In this document: piece by piece, positions 7,046-15,045 of the stretch
Layout: each line of letters starts with the position of its first letter
Position numbering within the stretch: the stretch's first letter is position 1
Source of the DNA: Jeotgalicoccus aerolatus
GTDB taxonomy: Bacteria; Bacillota; Bacilli; Staphylococcales; Salinicoccaceae
DNA length: 64,000 nucleotides
Direction of reading: 5' to 3'
NCBI RefSeq assembly: GCF_014635205.1
Contig: NZ_BMCN01000001.1
Location: forward strand, 62,001 to 126,000
Program-made: the position numbers and the translations under genes
Notes under the pieces: model-generated
Told to the model about the DNA's origin: nothing
Databases searched by the model: none
The model's input: the letters and a program-made list of their open reading frames with translations, nothing else

Positions 7046-7369
7046 ATGTCCCAAAACGAAATGTGTCCTCGCTTTGAAAAAGCGGTAAATATATTAAGCC
7101 AAAGATGGACAGCGCTTTTGATTTACCAAATGCTGGATGGCAATTCCAGATTCGGTGAAATTCAATCAGCAACTGGTGTCAGCGGCAAAGTATTATCAGA
7201 TCGCCTTAAAAGTATGGAACAGGAAGGGCTTATAAACAGAGAAGTGATTCCTGAAACCCCTGTCGTGATTAAATATACTCTGACAGAAAAAGGACTTTCA
7301 CTTGAGCCTGTACTAAGAGATATTGAAAAATGGTCTCAAAACTGGATCGAAGAAAAACAAGAAGCTTAA
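7046..7369 (+). CDS. HxlR-family (DUF24) redox-type transcriptional regulator
   Basis: A 107-residue winged-helix protein of the HxlR/MarR-like family. The start is taken at the ATG 8 nt after AAGGAG (7032-7037), not at the in-frame GTG that lies within that ribosome site. Features are the N-terminal M-C-P-R-F (Cys near residue 7), LSQRWTALLIYQ (the HxlR signature), the recognition region GVSGKVLSDRLKSMEQEGLI and the wing KYTLTEKG. A Cys at this position is the quinone/thiol sensor in YodB, CatR and HypR of Bacillus. Together with the divergent CatE-like gene this suggests a catechol/quinone-responsive switch. Function is inferred from family and context. Confidence 0.85.
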   Translation: MSQNEMCPRFEKAVNILSQRWTALLIYQMLDGNSRFGEIQSATGVSGKVLSDRLKSMEQEGLINREVIPETPVVIKYTLTEKGLSLEPVLRDIEKWSQNWIEEKQEA

Positions 7370-7371
7370 AA

Positions 7372-7408
7372 AACCTTGAAATCCTATTAGGATTTCAAGG
7401 TTTTTTTA
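7372..7408. terminator. Bidirectional terminator between regulator and nuclease
   Basis: A perfect 14-bp stem AACCTTGAAATCCT with the 3-nt loop ATT is followed by seven T. It serves the HxlR gene and overlaps the end of the convergent nuclease gene. Confidence 0.9.
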
Positions 7409-7972
7409 CTGTTCAGACCACATGCCGGCACCGGCTTCTTTTGCTTCATCTTCAGCATCTCTTAGAAGATCTTCGTACTTATCGTTTGGTTCGTGAACAT
7501 AGTCTACTGAAGCCAGACCTTCTCTAACCAGTGTTTCATTGACCATTTCTCCGTCAGCATAGACGTATGCTAAATACCTGTCGTAGTGATCCTGTTCTTC
7601 TTCGTCGAACTCGACAGTAATCGTATCCGCGTTATCAAGAAGCTCCTGAGTGCGTTCAAAGGCCTCAGCAGCATACGGTTCATCTTCCTCACCGTCTCTG
7701 CCGATTTCCGGTGTGTTAATAATTAAGTATCTAAAACTTTCTGAGCTGCCATTGTAATTAAAACGTGTCGTATCTCCGTCGATATGCTGGTCGACAGTCA
7801 CTTCATTCTCGCCGCCGGACTGCTGTTCATTACTTTCCCCTGAAAAATTATCATTATAAACTGTCACCCCAATAAATAAGAGGAGTATGACAATCATGCC
7901 CGGAAGGCCTAATTTTTTTAAATGCCTCGGCCGGATAAATTTATTATTTTTTTGATTATTATTGTTCGCCAT
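7406..7972 (-). CDS. Membrane-anchored thermonuclease (SNase family)
   Basis: A 188-residue staphylococcal-nuclease-like protein. A basic N-terminus and one hydrophobic helix (about residues 22-40) act as a signal anchor. A Ser/Glu/Gly-rich linker follows, then the OB-fold nuclease domain (about 58-188). The three catalytic residues of SNase have counterparts: the Arg in ESFRYLI, the Glu in NTPEIG and the Arg in YDRYLAYVYADG. The Ca-binding Asp of DGDT is kept, but the second Ca ligand (Asp40, V-D-T-P-E in nuclease) is Asn here. It is very acidic, as expected for a surface protein of a halotolerant cell. It probably degrades extracellular DNA/RNA at the membrane surface. Confidence 0.85.
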   Translation of the reverse strand: MANNNNQKNNKFIRPRHLKKLGLPGMIVILLLFIGVTVYNDNFSGESNEQQSGGENEVTVDQHIDGDTTRFNYNGSSESFRYLIINTPEIGRDGEEDEPYAAEAFERTQELLDNADTITVEFDEEEQDHYDRYLAYVYADGEMVNETLVREGLASVDYVHEPNDKYEDLLRDAEDEAKEAGAGMWSEQ

Positions 7973-8051
7973 TCGATTCTCATCCTTTATAAAATCTGTA
8001 TTACCTTTATATTATAGTTAATAAGGTCTTAAAACAATTATAATTTCAGTG

Positions 8052-8082
8052 TTGACCCTGACTTTACGTGATACTTTATACT
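8052..8082 (+). promoter_or_regulatory. MerR-type promoter with 19-bp spacer
   Basis: The -35 TTGACC (8052-8057) and -10 TATACT (8077-8082) are 19 bp apart. This overlong spacer is the hallmark of promoters activated by DNA distortion by MerR-family regulators. It drives the MerR gene itself, so autoregulation is likely. Confidence 0.7.
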
Positions 8083-8106
8083 CGAATTAAAGAGAGGTGA
8101 GAAGAA

Positions 8107-8838
8107 ATGAGAACTAAGGAATTAGCCGATATTGCGGGCATCAGTGTCAGAACTTTGCATTACTACGATACGATTGGACTTTTGAGCCCTGAAATTGATC
8201 GGGAAAACGGCTACCGTAATTACAGTGATCAAGATGTTTCAACACTGCAGCAAATATTGTTTTTCAGGCAGCTGAATTTTAAGCTGACTCAAATTAAAGA
8301 CATTCTGAACAGTCCGAAATACCATCAAACCGAAGCGCTGTTAGAGCAAAAAGATATTATATTAAAAGAACAAACACGGCTGAACAATATATTGAAATTA
8401 ATCGATAAAACGATTCAAGCCGAGAGAGGAGAAATCACAATGACAAATGAAGAAAAATTCAGTGGAGTAGACTTTTCACACAATCCGTATGAACAGGAAG
8501 CGAGAGAAAAATGGGGCGATGAGAAAGTAGAACAAGCGAATCAAAACCTTAAAAAAATGGGGGCGAAAGAAGCGGAACGCGAGTTTGATGAGATCTATAC
8601 ACAGCTTGCTGATTTGAGACACTTAGACCCGGAATCAGATGCAGCCCAGCAGGAGATAGGAAAATGGTATGACTTTTTAAATAAAGTAGGGGAATATACA
8701 CCTGAAATGTTTAAAAATCTGGGTGAGATGTATACAGCAGATGAGAGATTTACAAAAAACATCGATAAATATGGTGATGGTCTAGCTGAATTTATGAAAG
8801 AAGCTATGACTGTCTATTATGAGCAGCATAAAAAATAA
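8107..8838 (+). CDS. MerR/TipA-family multidrug-sensing regulator
   Basis: The 243-residue protein has an N-terminal MerR winged helix (1-70, starting MRTKELADIAGISVRTLHYYD), a dimerisation coiled coil (about 75-110) and a C-terminal TipAS antibiotic-recognition domain (about 120-240). This is the architecture of Mta (Bacillus) and TipAL (Streptomyces), which bind hydrophobic drugs or thiopeptides and activate their own and efflux promoters. No transporter gene is adjacent on the same transcript; the nearest candidate target is the MFS exporter at 10.1 kb, beyond the tRNA cluster. The start is supported by AGAGAGGTGA 6-15 nt upstream. Confidence 0.9.
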   Translation: MRTKELADIAGISVRTLHYYDTIGLLSPEIDRENGYRNYSDQDVSTLQQILFFRQLNFKLTQIKDILNSPKYHQTEALLEQKDIILKEQTRLNNILKLIDKTIQAERGEITMTNEEKFSGVDFSHNPYEQEAREKWGDEKVEQANQNLKKMGAKEAEREFDEIYTQLADLRHLDPESDAAQQEIGKWYDFLNKVGEYTPEMFKNLGEMYTADERFTKNIDKYGDGLAEFMKEAMTVYYEQHKK

Positions 8839-8864
8839 TTCCTTATTTAAGGAATTATTTTTTA
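8834..8864 (+). terminator. Terminator of the MerR gene
   Basis: An 11-bp stem AATAATTCCTT with the loop ATTT is followed by six or more T. It overlaps the stop codon. Confidence 0.85.
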
Positions 8865-8921
8865 TTAATTAAGAAAGTGTAAATTTGTTATATGAAAATG
8901 GTTAAAAAGACTTGAAAAATA

Positions 8922-8950
8922 AGGATGAAACCTATAGTATATATAACAGA
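8922..8950 (+). promoter_or_regulatory. Promoter of the tRNA cluster
   Basis: TTGAAA (8922-8927) and TAGTAT (8945-8950) are 17 bp apart, just before the first tRNA. Confidence 0.6.
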
Positions 8951-8977
8951 CATTAAATATATGTTAAATAATATTGG

Positions 8978-9049
<72 letters not shown>

Positions 9050-9069
9050 TTTTTAAAATACATAAGTGT

Positions 9070-9145
9070 GGTCCCGTGGTGTAGCGGTTAACATGCCTGC
9101 CTGTCACGCAGGAGATCGCGGGTTCGATTCCCGTCGGGACCGCCA
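9070..9145 (+). tRNA. tRNA-Asp (GTC)
   Basis: The acceptor stem GGTCCCG/CGGGACC is perfect, the anticodon loop is CTGTCAC, the T loop is TTCGATT, and CCA is encoded. Confidence 0.97.
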
Positions 9146-9165
9146 TTTAAAACTTCATATATTCA

Positions 9166-9238
9166 GGTTCAGTAGCTCAGTTGGTAGAGCATGTGATTGA
9201 AGCTCACAGTGTCGGCGGTTCGATTCCGTCCTGAACCA
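9166..9238 (+). tRNA. tRNA-Phe (GAA)
   Basis: The acceptor stem is GGTTCAG/CTGAACC and the anticodon loop is TTGAAGC, read as anticodon GAA. CCA is not encoded. Confidence 0.95.
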
Positions 9239-9258
9239 TATTTGCTTTATTACCTTTA

Positions 9259-9332
9259 GCGGGTATAGTTAAATGGTATAACCTCAGCCTTCCAAGCTGA
9301 TGTTGTCGGTTCGATCCCGTCTACCCGCTCCA
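9259..9332 (+). tRNA. tRNA-Gly (TCC)
   Basis: The acceptor stem is GCGGGTA/TACCCGC, the anticodon loop is CTTCCAA, and CCA is encoded. Confidence 0.95.
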
Positions 9333-9342
9333 TATGTATTAT

Positions 9343-9417
9343 TCCACAGTAGCTCAGTGGTAGAGCTATCGGCTGTTAACCGATCGGTCGTAGGTTCGAG
9401 TCCTACCTGTGGAGCCA
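9343..9417 (+). tRNA. tRNA-Asn (GTT)
   Basis: The acceptor stem is TCCACAG/CTGTGGA, the anticodon loop is CTGTTAA, and CCA is encoded. Confidence 0.95.
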
Positions 9418-9421
9418 TTTT

Positions 9422-9493
9422 GGCCCGTTGGTCAAGCGGTTAAGACACCGCCCTTTCACGGCGGTAACACGGGTTCGAGTCCCGTACGGGTCA
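9422..9493 (+). tRNA. tRNA-Glu (TTC)
   Basis: The acceptor stem is GGCCCGT/ACGGGTC with one G-U pair, the anticodon loop is CTTTCAC, and CCA is not encoded. It begins only 4 nt after tRNA-Asn. Confidence 0.95.
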
Positions 9494-9497
9494 TACT

Positions 9498-9526
9498 CAG
9501 AAGTGTAATCGCACTTCTGTTTTTTT
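9498..9526 (+). terminator. Terminator-like hairpin inside the tRNA cluster
   Basis: The stem CAGAAGTG/CACTTCTG (loop TAATCG) is followed by seven T, between tRNA-Glu and tRNA-Ser. It could end most transcripts before tRNA-Ser. Confidence 0.7.
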
Positions 9527-9531
9527 ATTCT

Positions 9532-9619
9532 GGACAGTTGGCCGAGCGGCTGAAGGCGCACGCCTGGAACGCGTGTAAACGGCAACCCCGTTTCGAGGGT
9601 TCAAATCCCTCACTGTCCG
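9532..9619 (+). tRNA. tRNA-Ser (GGA)
   Basis: The acceptor stem is GGACAGT/ACTGTCC, the anticodon loop is CTGGAAC, and there is the long variable arm of a class II tRNA. CCA is not encoded. Confidence 0.95.
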
Positions 9620-9632
9620 TTAATACATTTTA

Positions 9633-9668
9633 AATCTCTCTCAATTTTTTTGAGGGAGATTATTTTAT
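9633..9668 (+). terminator. Terminator after the tRNA cluster
   Basis: The 12-bp stem AATCTCTCTCAA / TTGAGGGAGATT has one G-U pair and is followed by a T-rich tail. Confidence 0.75.
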
Positions 9669-10076
9669 GTCTCTATTAAATATTTCATATTTTTTTACAG
9701 TAAGTTTACTTAAAAAATATTGATTTTTTTGACGTTATCATAGCAATGGCAGAGGATGAGGTGCTATGCATTGACTTGCTTGCGTTTAGAAAAGAATAAA
9801 AAAATAGAGTTAAGAAATGCAATCGGTTACAAATAAATCACTGAATCCGTAAGTATATAAATTTATGGTATTTATTTGAAAATATATGTCTAAGATGTGA
9901 AAAGTGCTAATAAGACAGTGCAAATTTCCTTAGAGATTCAATGAGAGTGTTTGTTATAGTATTTAATAGACTAATAAATTTCATCGAAAGACCGTAATCA
10001 CAGGTATTCTATTCCTCGTTTTATGTGTTGCAGAAAAATTTTTAGGTCAATATATATAGAAGAGGAAGTTATAAAT
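9669..10076. promoter_or_regulatory. Leader region of the MFS gene with a cre-like site
   Basis: This gap holds no convincing gene. At 9818-9831, TGCAATCGGTTACA matches the CcpA operator TGWAANCGNTNWCA at all but one position. The A/T-rich stretch around 9950-9975 may hold the promoter, but no clean -35/-10 pair stands out. An in-frame ATG at 10023 lacks a ribosome site and is not taken as the start of the exporter. Confidence 0.35.
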
Positions 10077-11489
10077 TTGGAATCACATTTAAAAGTAAGT
10101 CACCCTAAGTTGATGGCAGCTGTTTTAATGTTTGGATCATTCATCGGTTTGTTCGCTGAGACAGCTTTGAACATGGCACTGACTGATATTATGGAGGATT
10201 ATTCGATTATTGCGAGTACAGGGCAATGGCTGACGACTGGTTATTTACTTGTCTTAGCAATTCTTGTCCCTTTATCGTCATATTTAGTCAGATGGTTTAC
10301 AACGCGTCAGCTCGTCACAGCAGCCTTAATAATATCTACAGCAGGTGCGTTATTTGCTGTTGCTGCTTCAAGTTTTTCAATGCTGCTGATCGGACGTTTA
10401 GTTCAAGCGATTGGGGCAGGGATATTTCTGCCGCTGATGTTTAACGTCGTACTAATGATTTTCCCTATTCATAAACGCGGTGCCGTTATGGGGATCGTCG
10501 GTTTAGTCATCACAGCAGGACCTGCGCTCGGACCCACATTGAGCGGTTTGATTATCAGTGTATCCAGCTGGAAATATATCTTTGTAATTATGATGGTGTT
10601 AAATATTATTTTATTAATCGTCGGTGCACCGAAAATGGATAATGTTTCGAACATTACTAAACCGAGAATCGATATATTATCTCTGGTTTTATCGACAGTT
10701 GCTTTTGGCGGAATTGTTTACGCATTGGCAACATTGGCAGAATTGCCGCTGTCTGACATCAGTATTTGGCTGCCGCTTGCAGCAGGCATTATAGCCTTAA
10801 TATTGTTTACTTTACGTCAGTTTAAAATGACTGAGCCAATGGTGAATCTGAGAGTCTTTAAATACCCGATGTATACAGTCGGTACGATTTTGATGATTGC
10901 TACATTGTTTATCATTTTAACTGTGGCGATCCTTTTACCTCTATATCTTAAGAGTGTATTAGCTTATACAGCAATTGCTGCAGGACTGTTGATGCTGCCG
11001 TCAAACCTTTTGAATATTATTTTGTCGCCGATTGTCGGATCCAGTTTCGACAAAGTCGGCGCGAGAGTCTATACACGTATCGGGTTTACACTGATTACAA
11101 TCGCAGCAATCGTTCTTATAGTAATCATTTCGTCTACAACACCCGTATGGCAAGTGGTTGCTGTACTTTGTATATTATTTGCAGGGGTTGCTATGACTAT
11201 TATGCCTGCACAAACCAATGCTTTAAATCAGCTGCCGCCTGAATTGTATGCAGATGGATCTGCAGCAATGAATACTTTAACTCAAGTGGCAGGTGCAGCA
11301 GGTACAGCTGTTGCAATTACAATGTTCACTGCTGGACAGAATAAGTATATTGAAGAATTTGGCGCTGAAGTCCCTGTTGAATTTTTAGCAGGCGGTATCA
11401 ACTACGCATTCTACTCAGTATTAGTTACAGGTATTATCGGGCTGATTCTTTCATTCTTTGTTAAAAACAGCCTTCCAAAAACTAAATAG
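10077..11489 (+). CDS. DHA2-family MFS drug exporter (14 TM)
   Basis: The 470-residue membrane protein has about 14 hydrophobic helices, the size of the DHA2 (14-spanner) drug:H+ antiporters such as LmrB, EmrB and QacA. Family motifs are the motif A region after helix 2 (SSYLVRWFTTRQLV), motif B-like LIGRLVQAIGAGIFLPL, and motif C GLVITAGPALGPTLSGLI in helix 5, which marks drug:proton antiporters. The chosen TTG start is 8 nt after GAGGAAG (10062-10068) and gives the N-terminus MESHLKVSHPKLM; the earlier in-frame ATG has no ribosome site. It is monocistronic. Substrates are unknown; adaptation to the TipAS regulator upstream is possible but unproven. Confidence 0.85.
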   Translation: MESHLKVSHPKLMAAVLMFGSFIGLFAETALNMALTDIMEDYSIIASTGQWLTTGYLLVLAILVPLSSYLVRWFTTRQLVTAALIISTAGALFAVAASSFSMLLIGRLVQAIGAGIFLPLMFNVVLMIFPIHKRGAVMGIVGLVITAGPALGPTLSGLIISVSSWKYIFVIMMVLNIILLIVGAPKMDNVSNITKPRIDILSLVLSTVAFGGIVYALATLAELPLSDISIWLPLAAGIIALILFTLRQFKMTEPMVNLRVFKYPMYTVGTILMIATLFIILTVAILLPLYLKSVLAYTAIAAGLLMLPSNLLNIILSPIVGSSFDKVGARVYTRIGFTLITIAAIVLIVIISSTTPVWQVVAVLCILFAGVAMTIMPAQTNALNQLPPELYADGSAAMNTLTQVAGAAGTAVAITMFTAGQNKYIEEFGAEVPVEFLAGGINYAFYSVLVTGIIGLILSFFVKNSLPKTK

Positions 11490-11491
11490 AC

Positions 11492-11532
11492 AGAAACCCA
11501 TTATATTTTAAAATATAGTGGGTTTCTTTTTT
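11492..11532. terminator. Terminator of the MFS gene
   Basis: A long stem (AGAAACCCATTATATTTT with its complement, one G-U pair) is followed by six T. Confidence 0.9.
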
Positions 11533-11899
11533 CGATTATTAATTAAAAAATAGAGTGGTGGACGGACCAATTTCTAGTTCTTGGCCATTTTTCAGGTATA
11601 ATGTCAAGTCATAAATATTTCATATTGATGATGGTAACATTTTCTGATTATTCATTTATGGGTTTTACTATAAAACAGCTTAGTATCAATGATATCAGTA
11701 GTTACATACTAAATAATAGAAGTTGGTACTAAGACTAAGTATGAAATAATATAATATAAATTTTCATTAAATTATGAAATGAAAACGTTTACAAAAAGTA
11801 AAGACGATGATACATTTGAAAATGTGAAGGGGATAAAAACAGAAAGGGTTATATTCAAAGATTTTCATCTGAAATATAACGATGTCGGGAGAATAGAAT
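11533..11899 (+). promoter_or_regulatory. Promoter and cre region of the fad operon
   Basis: The 367-nt gap has no gene. A -10 TATAAT (11750-11755) lies 25 bp before a perfect CcpA operator, TGAAAACGTTTACA (11780-11793), which fits the consensus TGWAANCGNTNWCA at every position and sits downstream of the likely start site, where it would block transcription. The -35 element is poor (TTGGTA, spacing too long), which suggests an activator or a weak promoter. The leader to the first gene is about 140 nt. Confidence 0.65.
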
Positions 11900-13465
11900 A
11901 TGGAGATTATTTCATATAATGATTTAAGAAATATTATTAAACGCGGCGACGTTATTTCCATCGCTGCTTTATCTGCAGGCAATCTTCCTATGGAAGTGCT
12001 GAAGTATTTAGCGGAACAATACGATGAAGATAAGAAGACAGACAATTTAACTTTTGTTGTGTCGAATGATATTAGTGATTTTGATGATGGTTTCGATTTA
12101 GATTCTTTCGTTTCAAGAGGAATGGTTAAAAGAATTATAGCGAGCCTGGTAATTGCTTCACCAGTCACGGTCGAAGCAATTAAGAATAACAAAATTGAAG
12201 CATATTTTCTGCCTCAGGGTGTTATCGCTACTTCATACCGTGAACAGGCATCTTCTTCACCAGGCATGATTACTAAAATCGGATTGAACACAGTAGTAGA
12301 TCCCAGAATATTCGGCGGCAAAGTCAATGATCTGACTCGTGAGGAGTTAGTTTCTTTAATTAAAATTAATAATGAAGAGTATTTACATTACGACTTTCCG
12401 AAAATTGATATTACACTTTTGCGGGGGACATATGCCGATGAGAGCGGAAATATTTTTATGACTCATGAATCTCATCTCGGTGAAGGTTTCAGTGCAGCTT
12501 CCGCAGCAAGACAAAACGGCGGGAAAGTCATTGTTCAAGTGAAGGAGATTATTAAAAAAGGCGACTATAAGCCGAGTGACGTATTTATTCCTTCAGAACT
12601 TGTCGATTACGTCGTTGTTAATAAGAATCCAAAATATCATAAGCAGGTGATACAGACATATTACGATCCCGCTTTATCCGGCCATCACAGAATTGTACAG
12701 AGCAAGGAGAGCTTTTTAGAATTTGGTTCCAGAAAAATTATTTTAAGACGTTCGGCACAGTTTTTAAAACCGGGACATGCGGTGAGTATCGGCTACGGTA
12801 TAAATAATGAATTATCAAATGTACTTCGTGAAGAGCAGGCAGAAGAGCTGGTCAAATTGAATATTGATACCGGTATATTTGGGGGAATAATCGGCAGCAG
12901 AAATCACTTTGGCATGAACTACAATCTCGATGCGAGAATGCGTCACGAAATGACATGGGATTTCATATTCAACGGCGGCCTCGATATTGCATATTTAAGT
13001 TTTGCTGAAATTGATCAGTCCGGCAGCGTCAATGTATCGCAGTTTGGGGACAGAATGAATGGCAGCGGCGGTTTTATCGACATCAGTCAGACTGTTAAAA
13101 CATTAATCTTCTCAGGAACGATGGTCGTTGGGAGCGAATCGCACTGTGAAGATAATGAACTGATTATTGACCGTGAAGGCCATTCTAAAAAGTTTGTAGA
13201 AACAGTACAGAGTCTCGACTTTAATGCAGCGTATTCCAGAGAGCTGGGTCAGAATGTATTTTACGTGACAGAACGTGCAGTATTTCAGCTGACTGATTCA
13301 GGATTGGAGCTGATTGAAATCGCTCCGGGGCTGGATTTGAAAAAAGATGTACTGGATCAAATGGCTTTTAAACCCGCAGTAGCTGAAAATGTAAAAATAA
13401 TGAATAGTCAATTGTTTCAGGAGACTTGGGGAGAGTTAAGGGAATCAATTAAAAATAATCATTAA
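11900..13465 (+). CDS. fadX: Class I acyl-CoA:acetate CoA-transferase FadX
   Basis: The 521-residue single-chain class I CoA-transferase resembles YdiF/propionate CoA-transferase and FadX of S. aureus, the first gene of fadXEDBA. The alpha-like half spans about 1-240 (LGEGFSAASAARQNGGKVIVQVKEI), the beta-like half about 260-510 (GGLDIAYLSFAEIDQSGSVNVSQFG). The catalytic Glu thioester residue (E324 in C. propionicum transferase, motif E-x-G-x-x-G-G) corresponds to Asp323 here, in IDTGIFGG. This is an unexpected substitution, and activity should be considered unproven. It would move CoA between acetate or acetoacetate and acyl groups. It is the first gene of the operon, with a perfect cre box upstream. 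Confidence 0.88.
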   Translation: MEIISYNDLRNIIKRGDVISIAALSAGNLPMEVLKYLAEQYDEDKKTDNLTFVVSNDISDFDDGFDLDSFVSRGMVKRIIASLVIASPVTVEAIKNNKIEAYFLPQGVIATSYREQASSSPGMITKIGLNTVVDPRIFGGKVNDLTREELVSLIKINNEEYLHYDFPKIDITLLRGTYADESGNIFMTHESHLGEGFSAASAARQNGGKVIVQVKEIIKKGDYKPSDVFIPSELVDYVVVNKNPKYHKQVIQTYYDPALSGHHRIVQSKESFLEFGSRKIILRRSAQFLKPGHAVSIGYGINNELSNVLREEQAEELVKLNIDTGIFGGIIGSRNHFGMNYNLDARMRHEMTWDFIFNGGLDIAYLSFAEIDQSGSVNVSQFGDRMNGSGGFIDISQTVKTLIFSGTMVVGSESHCEDNELIIDREGHSKKFVETVQSLDFNAAYSRELGQNVFYVTERAVFQLTDSGLELIEIAPGLDLKKDVLDQMAFKPAVAENVKIMNSQLFQETWGELRESIKNNH

Positions 13466-13482
13466 CAAAGGGGAAGATACAA

Positions 13483-14997
13483 ATGAATTATGATTGGATT
13501 AAAACAAGATCAGATTACGATGAAGTCAAACCGGCAATTATAGATCCTGCAAAGGGGACGCAATGGTCATATCAGGATTTAAATATACGTGCAGAAAATC
13601 TGGCCAATTATTTACAGGATCAAGGTGTTAAACGCGGAGATGTCATTGGGGTTTTTGCACCAAATGATGTTGCTGTATTTGATTTACTTTTCGCTTCTTT
13701 TAAACTCGGTTCAGTTTTCCTGCCGATGAACTGGCGGTTAAAACCTCAGGAAATTCAGAGTGTAATTGCTGACTCCGGCGTCAAAATGATTTTTTACTCA
13801 CTGCGACATAAGGAAAGTTTAATTGGTACACCGGAAGAAATACTGCACATGGATATTGATTCAGCAGAATACGATGAAATCTGTAATCCGAAGTCGCATC
13901 GACCATTTGAATCGGTAGATGTTGAAAGTGATGATCTCGCGTCGCTGATGTACACCAGCGGTACGACAGGACTGCCTAAAGGCGTCATGTTTACTTATGA
14001 ATCATTTGTATCCAATGTAATTAACGCTGCTTTAACGTATAAAGTTACAGGAGACCAGACTACTATTATTTCAACACCGACATTCCACGTTTTAGGCTTG
14101 AATGATACAGCACTGCCTCTAATTATGGCAGGCGGAACACTGGTGCTGCATCGTTACTTTGATGGTGCACAGTTGAACGATTTGATGAGCCAGTTTAAAC
14201 CGGATTATCTGATTATGATTCCAACGATGTATTATGGCATGCTGGTTGCAGATAACTTTGATATTAAGAACTTTGAAAATATTAAATATCTGATTCAAGG
14301 CGGATCTTCACCGCTGCCTGCTGTACAGAAAAAATTCGAAAGTATGGGACATACGCTGATTAACGGTTTTGGTTTAACAGAAGCGCCGTTGACTATGGTT
14401 AACACGCCGCATCATTCAAAAGTTAAGCCGATGACAATCGGTAAATCGATTATGTACGTCGACAGCAAGCTGCTTGATGAAGATGGCAATGAAGTGAGGA
14501 TTGGCGAAATCGGTGAGCTGGCAGTGAAAGGTAAAAACGTTACGCCGGGCTACTGGAACAAACCTGAAGAAACAGCGAAAATATTTAAAAATGGCTACTT
14601 GCTGACAGGAGATTTAGCTAAAAAAGATGAAGACGGAGATATCTTTATCGTCAACCGCAAGAAAGAATTGATCATTACCGGCGGTGAAAATGTCTTGCCT
14701 TCAGAAGTTGAATCGGCTTTATCTGAACATCCAATTGTCCGTACTGCTATTGTTGTAGGGTATGACAGTCCACAATACGGTGAATCAGTATCCGCAGCCA
14801 TTGTGCTGGCAGAAGAAACGGAGAATTTTGAAGAGATTCTGGACAAACATGTCAGAGAACGGATTGCAGGGTATAAAATACCGAGACTTTACATGCAGAT
14901 GAAAGACATTCCATTGAATTCTACATCTAAGCCGGACAGACTTGAGATTCAAAAATTGATGAATGAAAAAGCTAAAATACTGCAGACGGAACTTTAA
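13483..14997 (+). CDS. fadE: Long/medium-chain acyl-CoA ligase FadE
   Basis: The 504-residue ANL-family ligase activates fatty acids to acyl-CoA through an acyl-adenylate. Motifs are the phosphate-binding loop TSGTTGLPKG (about 158-167), the aromatic/A5 region NGFGLTEAP, the TGD motif (about 375-377), the hinge NRKKELIITGGENVLPSEVE and the C-terminal catalytic Lys in TSKPDR (K483). It lies 17 nt after fadX behind AAAGGGGAAG, as the second gene of the operon. The name follows the S. aureus fad nomenclature, where E is the ligase, not the E. coli FadE dehydrogenase. Chain-length preference cannot be read. Confidence 0.9.
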   Translation: MNYDWIKTRSDYDEVKPAIIDPAKGTQWSYQDLNIRAENLANYLQDQGVKRGDVIGVFAPNDVAVFDLLFASFKLGSVFLPMNWRLKPQEIQSVIADSGVKMIFYSLRHKESLIGTPEEILHMDIDSAEYDEICNPKSHRPFESVDVESDDLASLMYTSGTTGLPKGVMFTYESFVSNVINAALTYKVTGDQTTIISTPTFHVLGLNDTALPLIMAGGTLVLHRYFDGAQLNDLMSQFKPDYLIMIPTMYYGMLVADNFDIKNFENIKYLIQGGSSPLPAVQKKFESMGHTLINGFGLTEAPLTMVNTPHHSKVKPMTIGKSIMYVDSKLLDEDGNEVRIGEIGELAVKGKNVTPGYWNKPEETAKIFKNGYLLTGDLAKKDEDGDIFIVNRKKELIITGGENVLPSEVESALSEHPIVRTAIVVGYDSPQYGESVSAAIVLAEETENFEEILDKHVRERIAGYKIPRLYMQMKDIPLNSTSKPDRLEIQKLMNEKAKILQTEL

Positions 14998-15014
14998 ATT
15001 TTTTTAATATAAAT

Positions 15015-15028
15015 TGAAAGCGTTATCA
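15015..15028 (+). promoter_or_regulatory. Internal cre (CcpA) box before fadD
   Basis: TGAAAGCGTTATCA fits the cre consensus TGWAANCGNTNWCA at every position. It lies in the 48-nt gap between fadE and fadD, suggesting roadblock control within the operon or control of an internal promoter. Confidence 0.65.
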
Positions 15029-15045
15029 AAAATGGAGGAAATATA

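Noticed and set aside
9403-9633. Open frames across tRNA-Glu and tRNA-Ser on both strands
   Set aside because: They are produced by the structured tRNA genes and have no ribosome sites.
10023-10076. Upstream ATG as the start of the MFS exporter
   Set aside because: No Shine-Dalgarno sequence, and the extra residues are not typical of exporters; TTG 10077 behind GAGGAAG is preferred.
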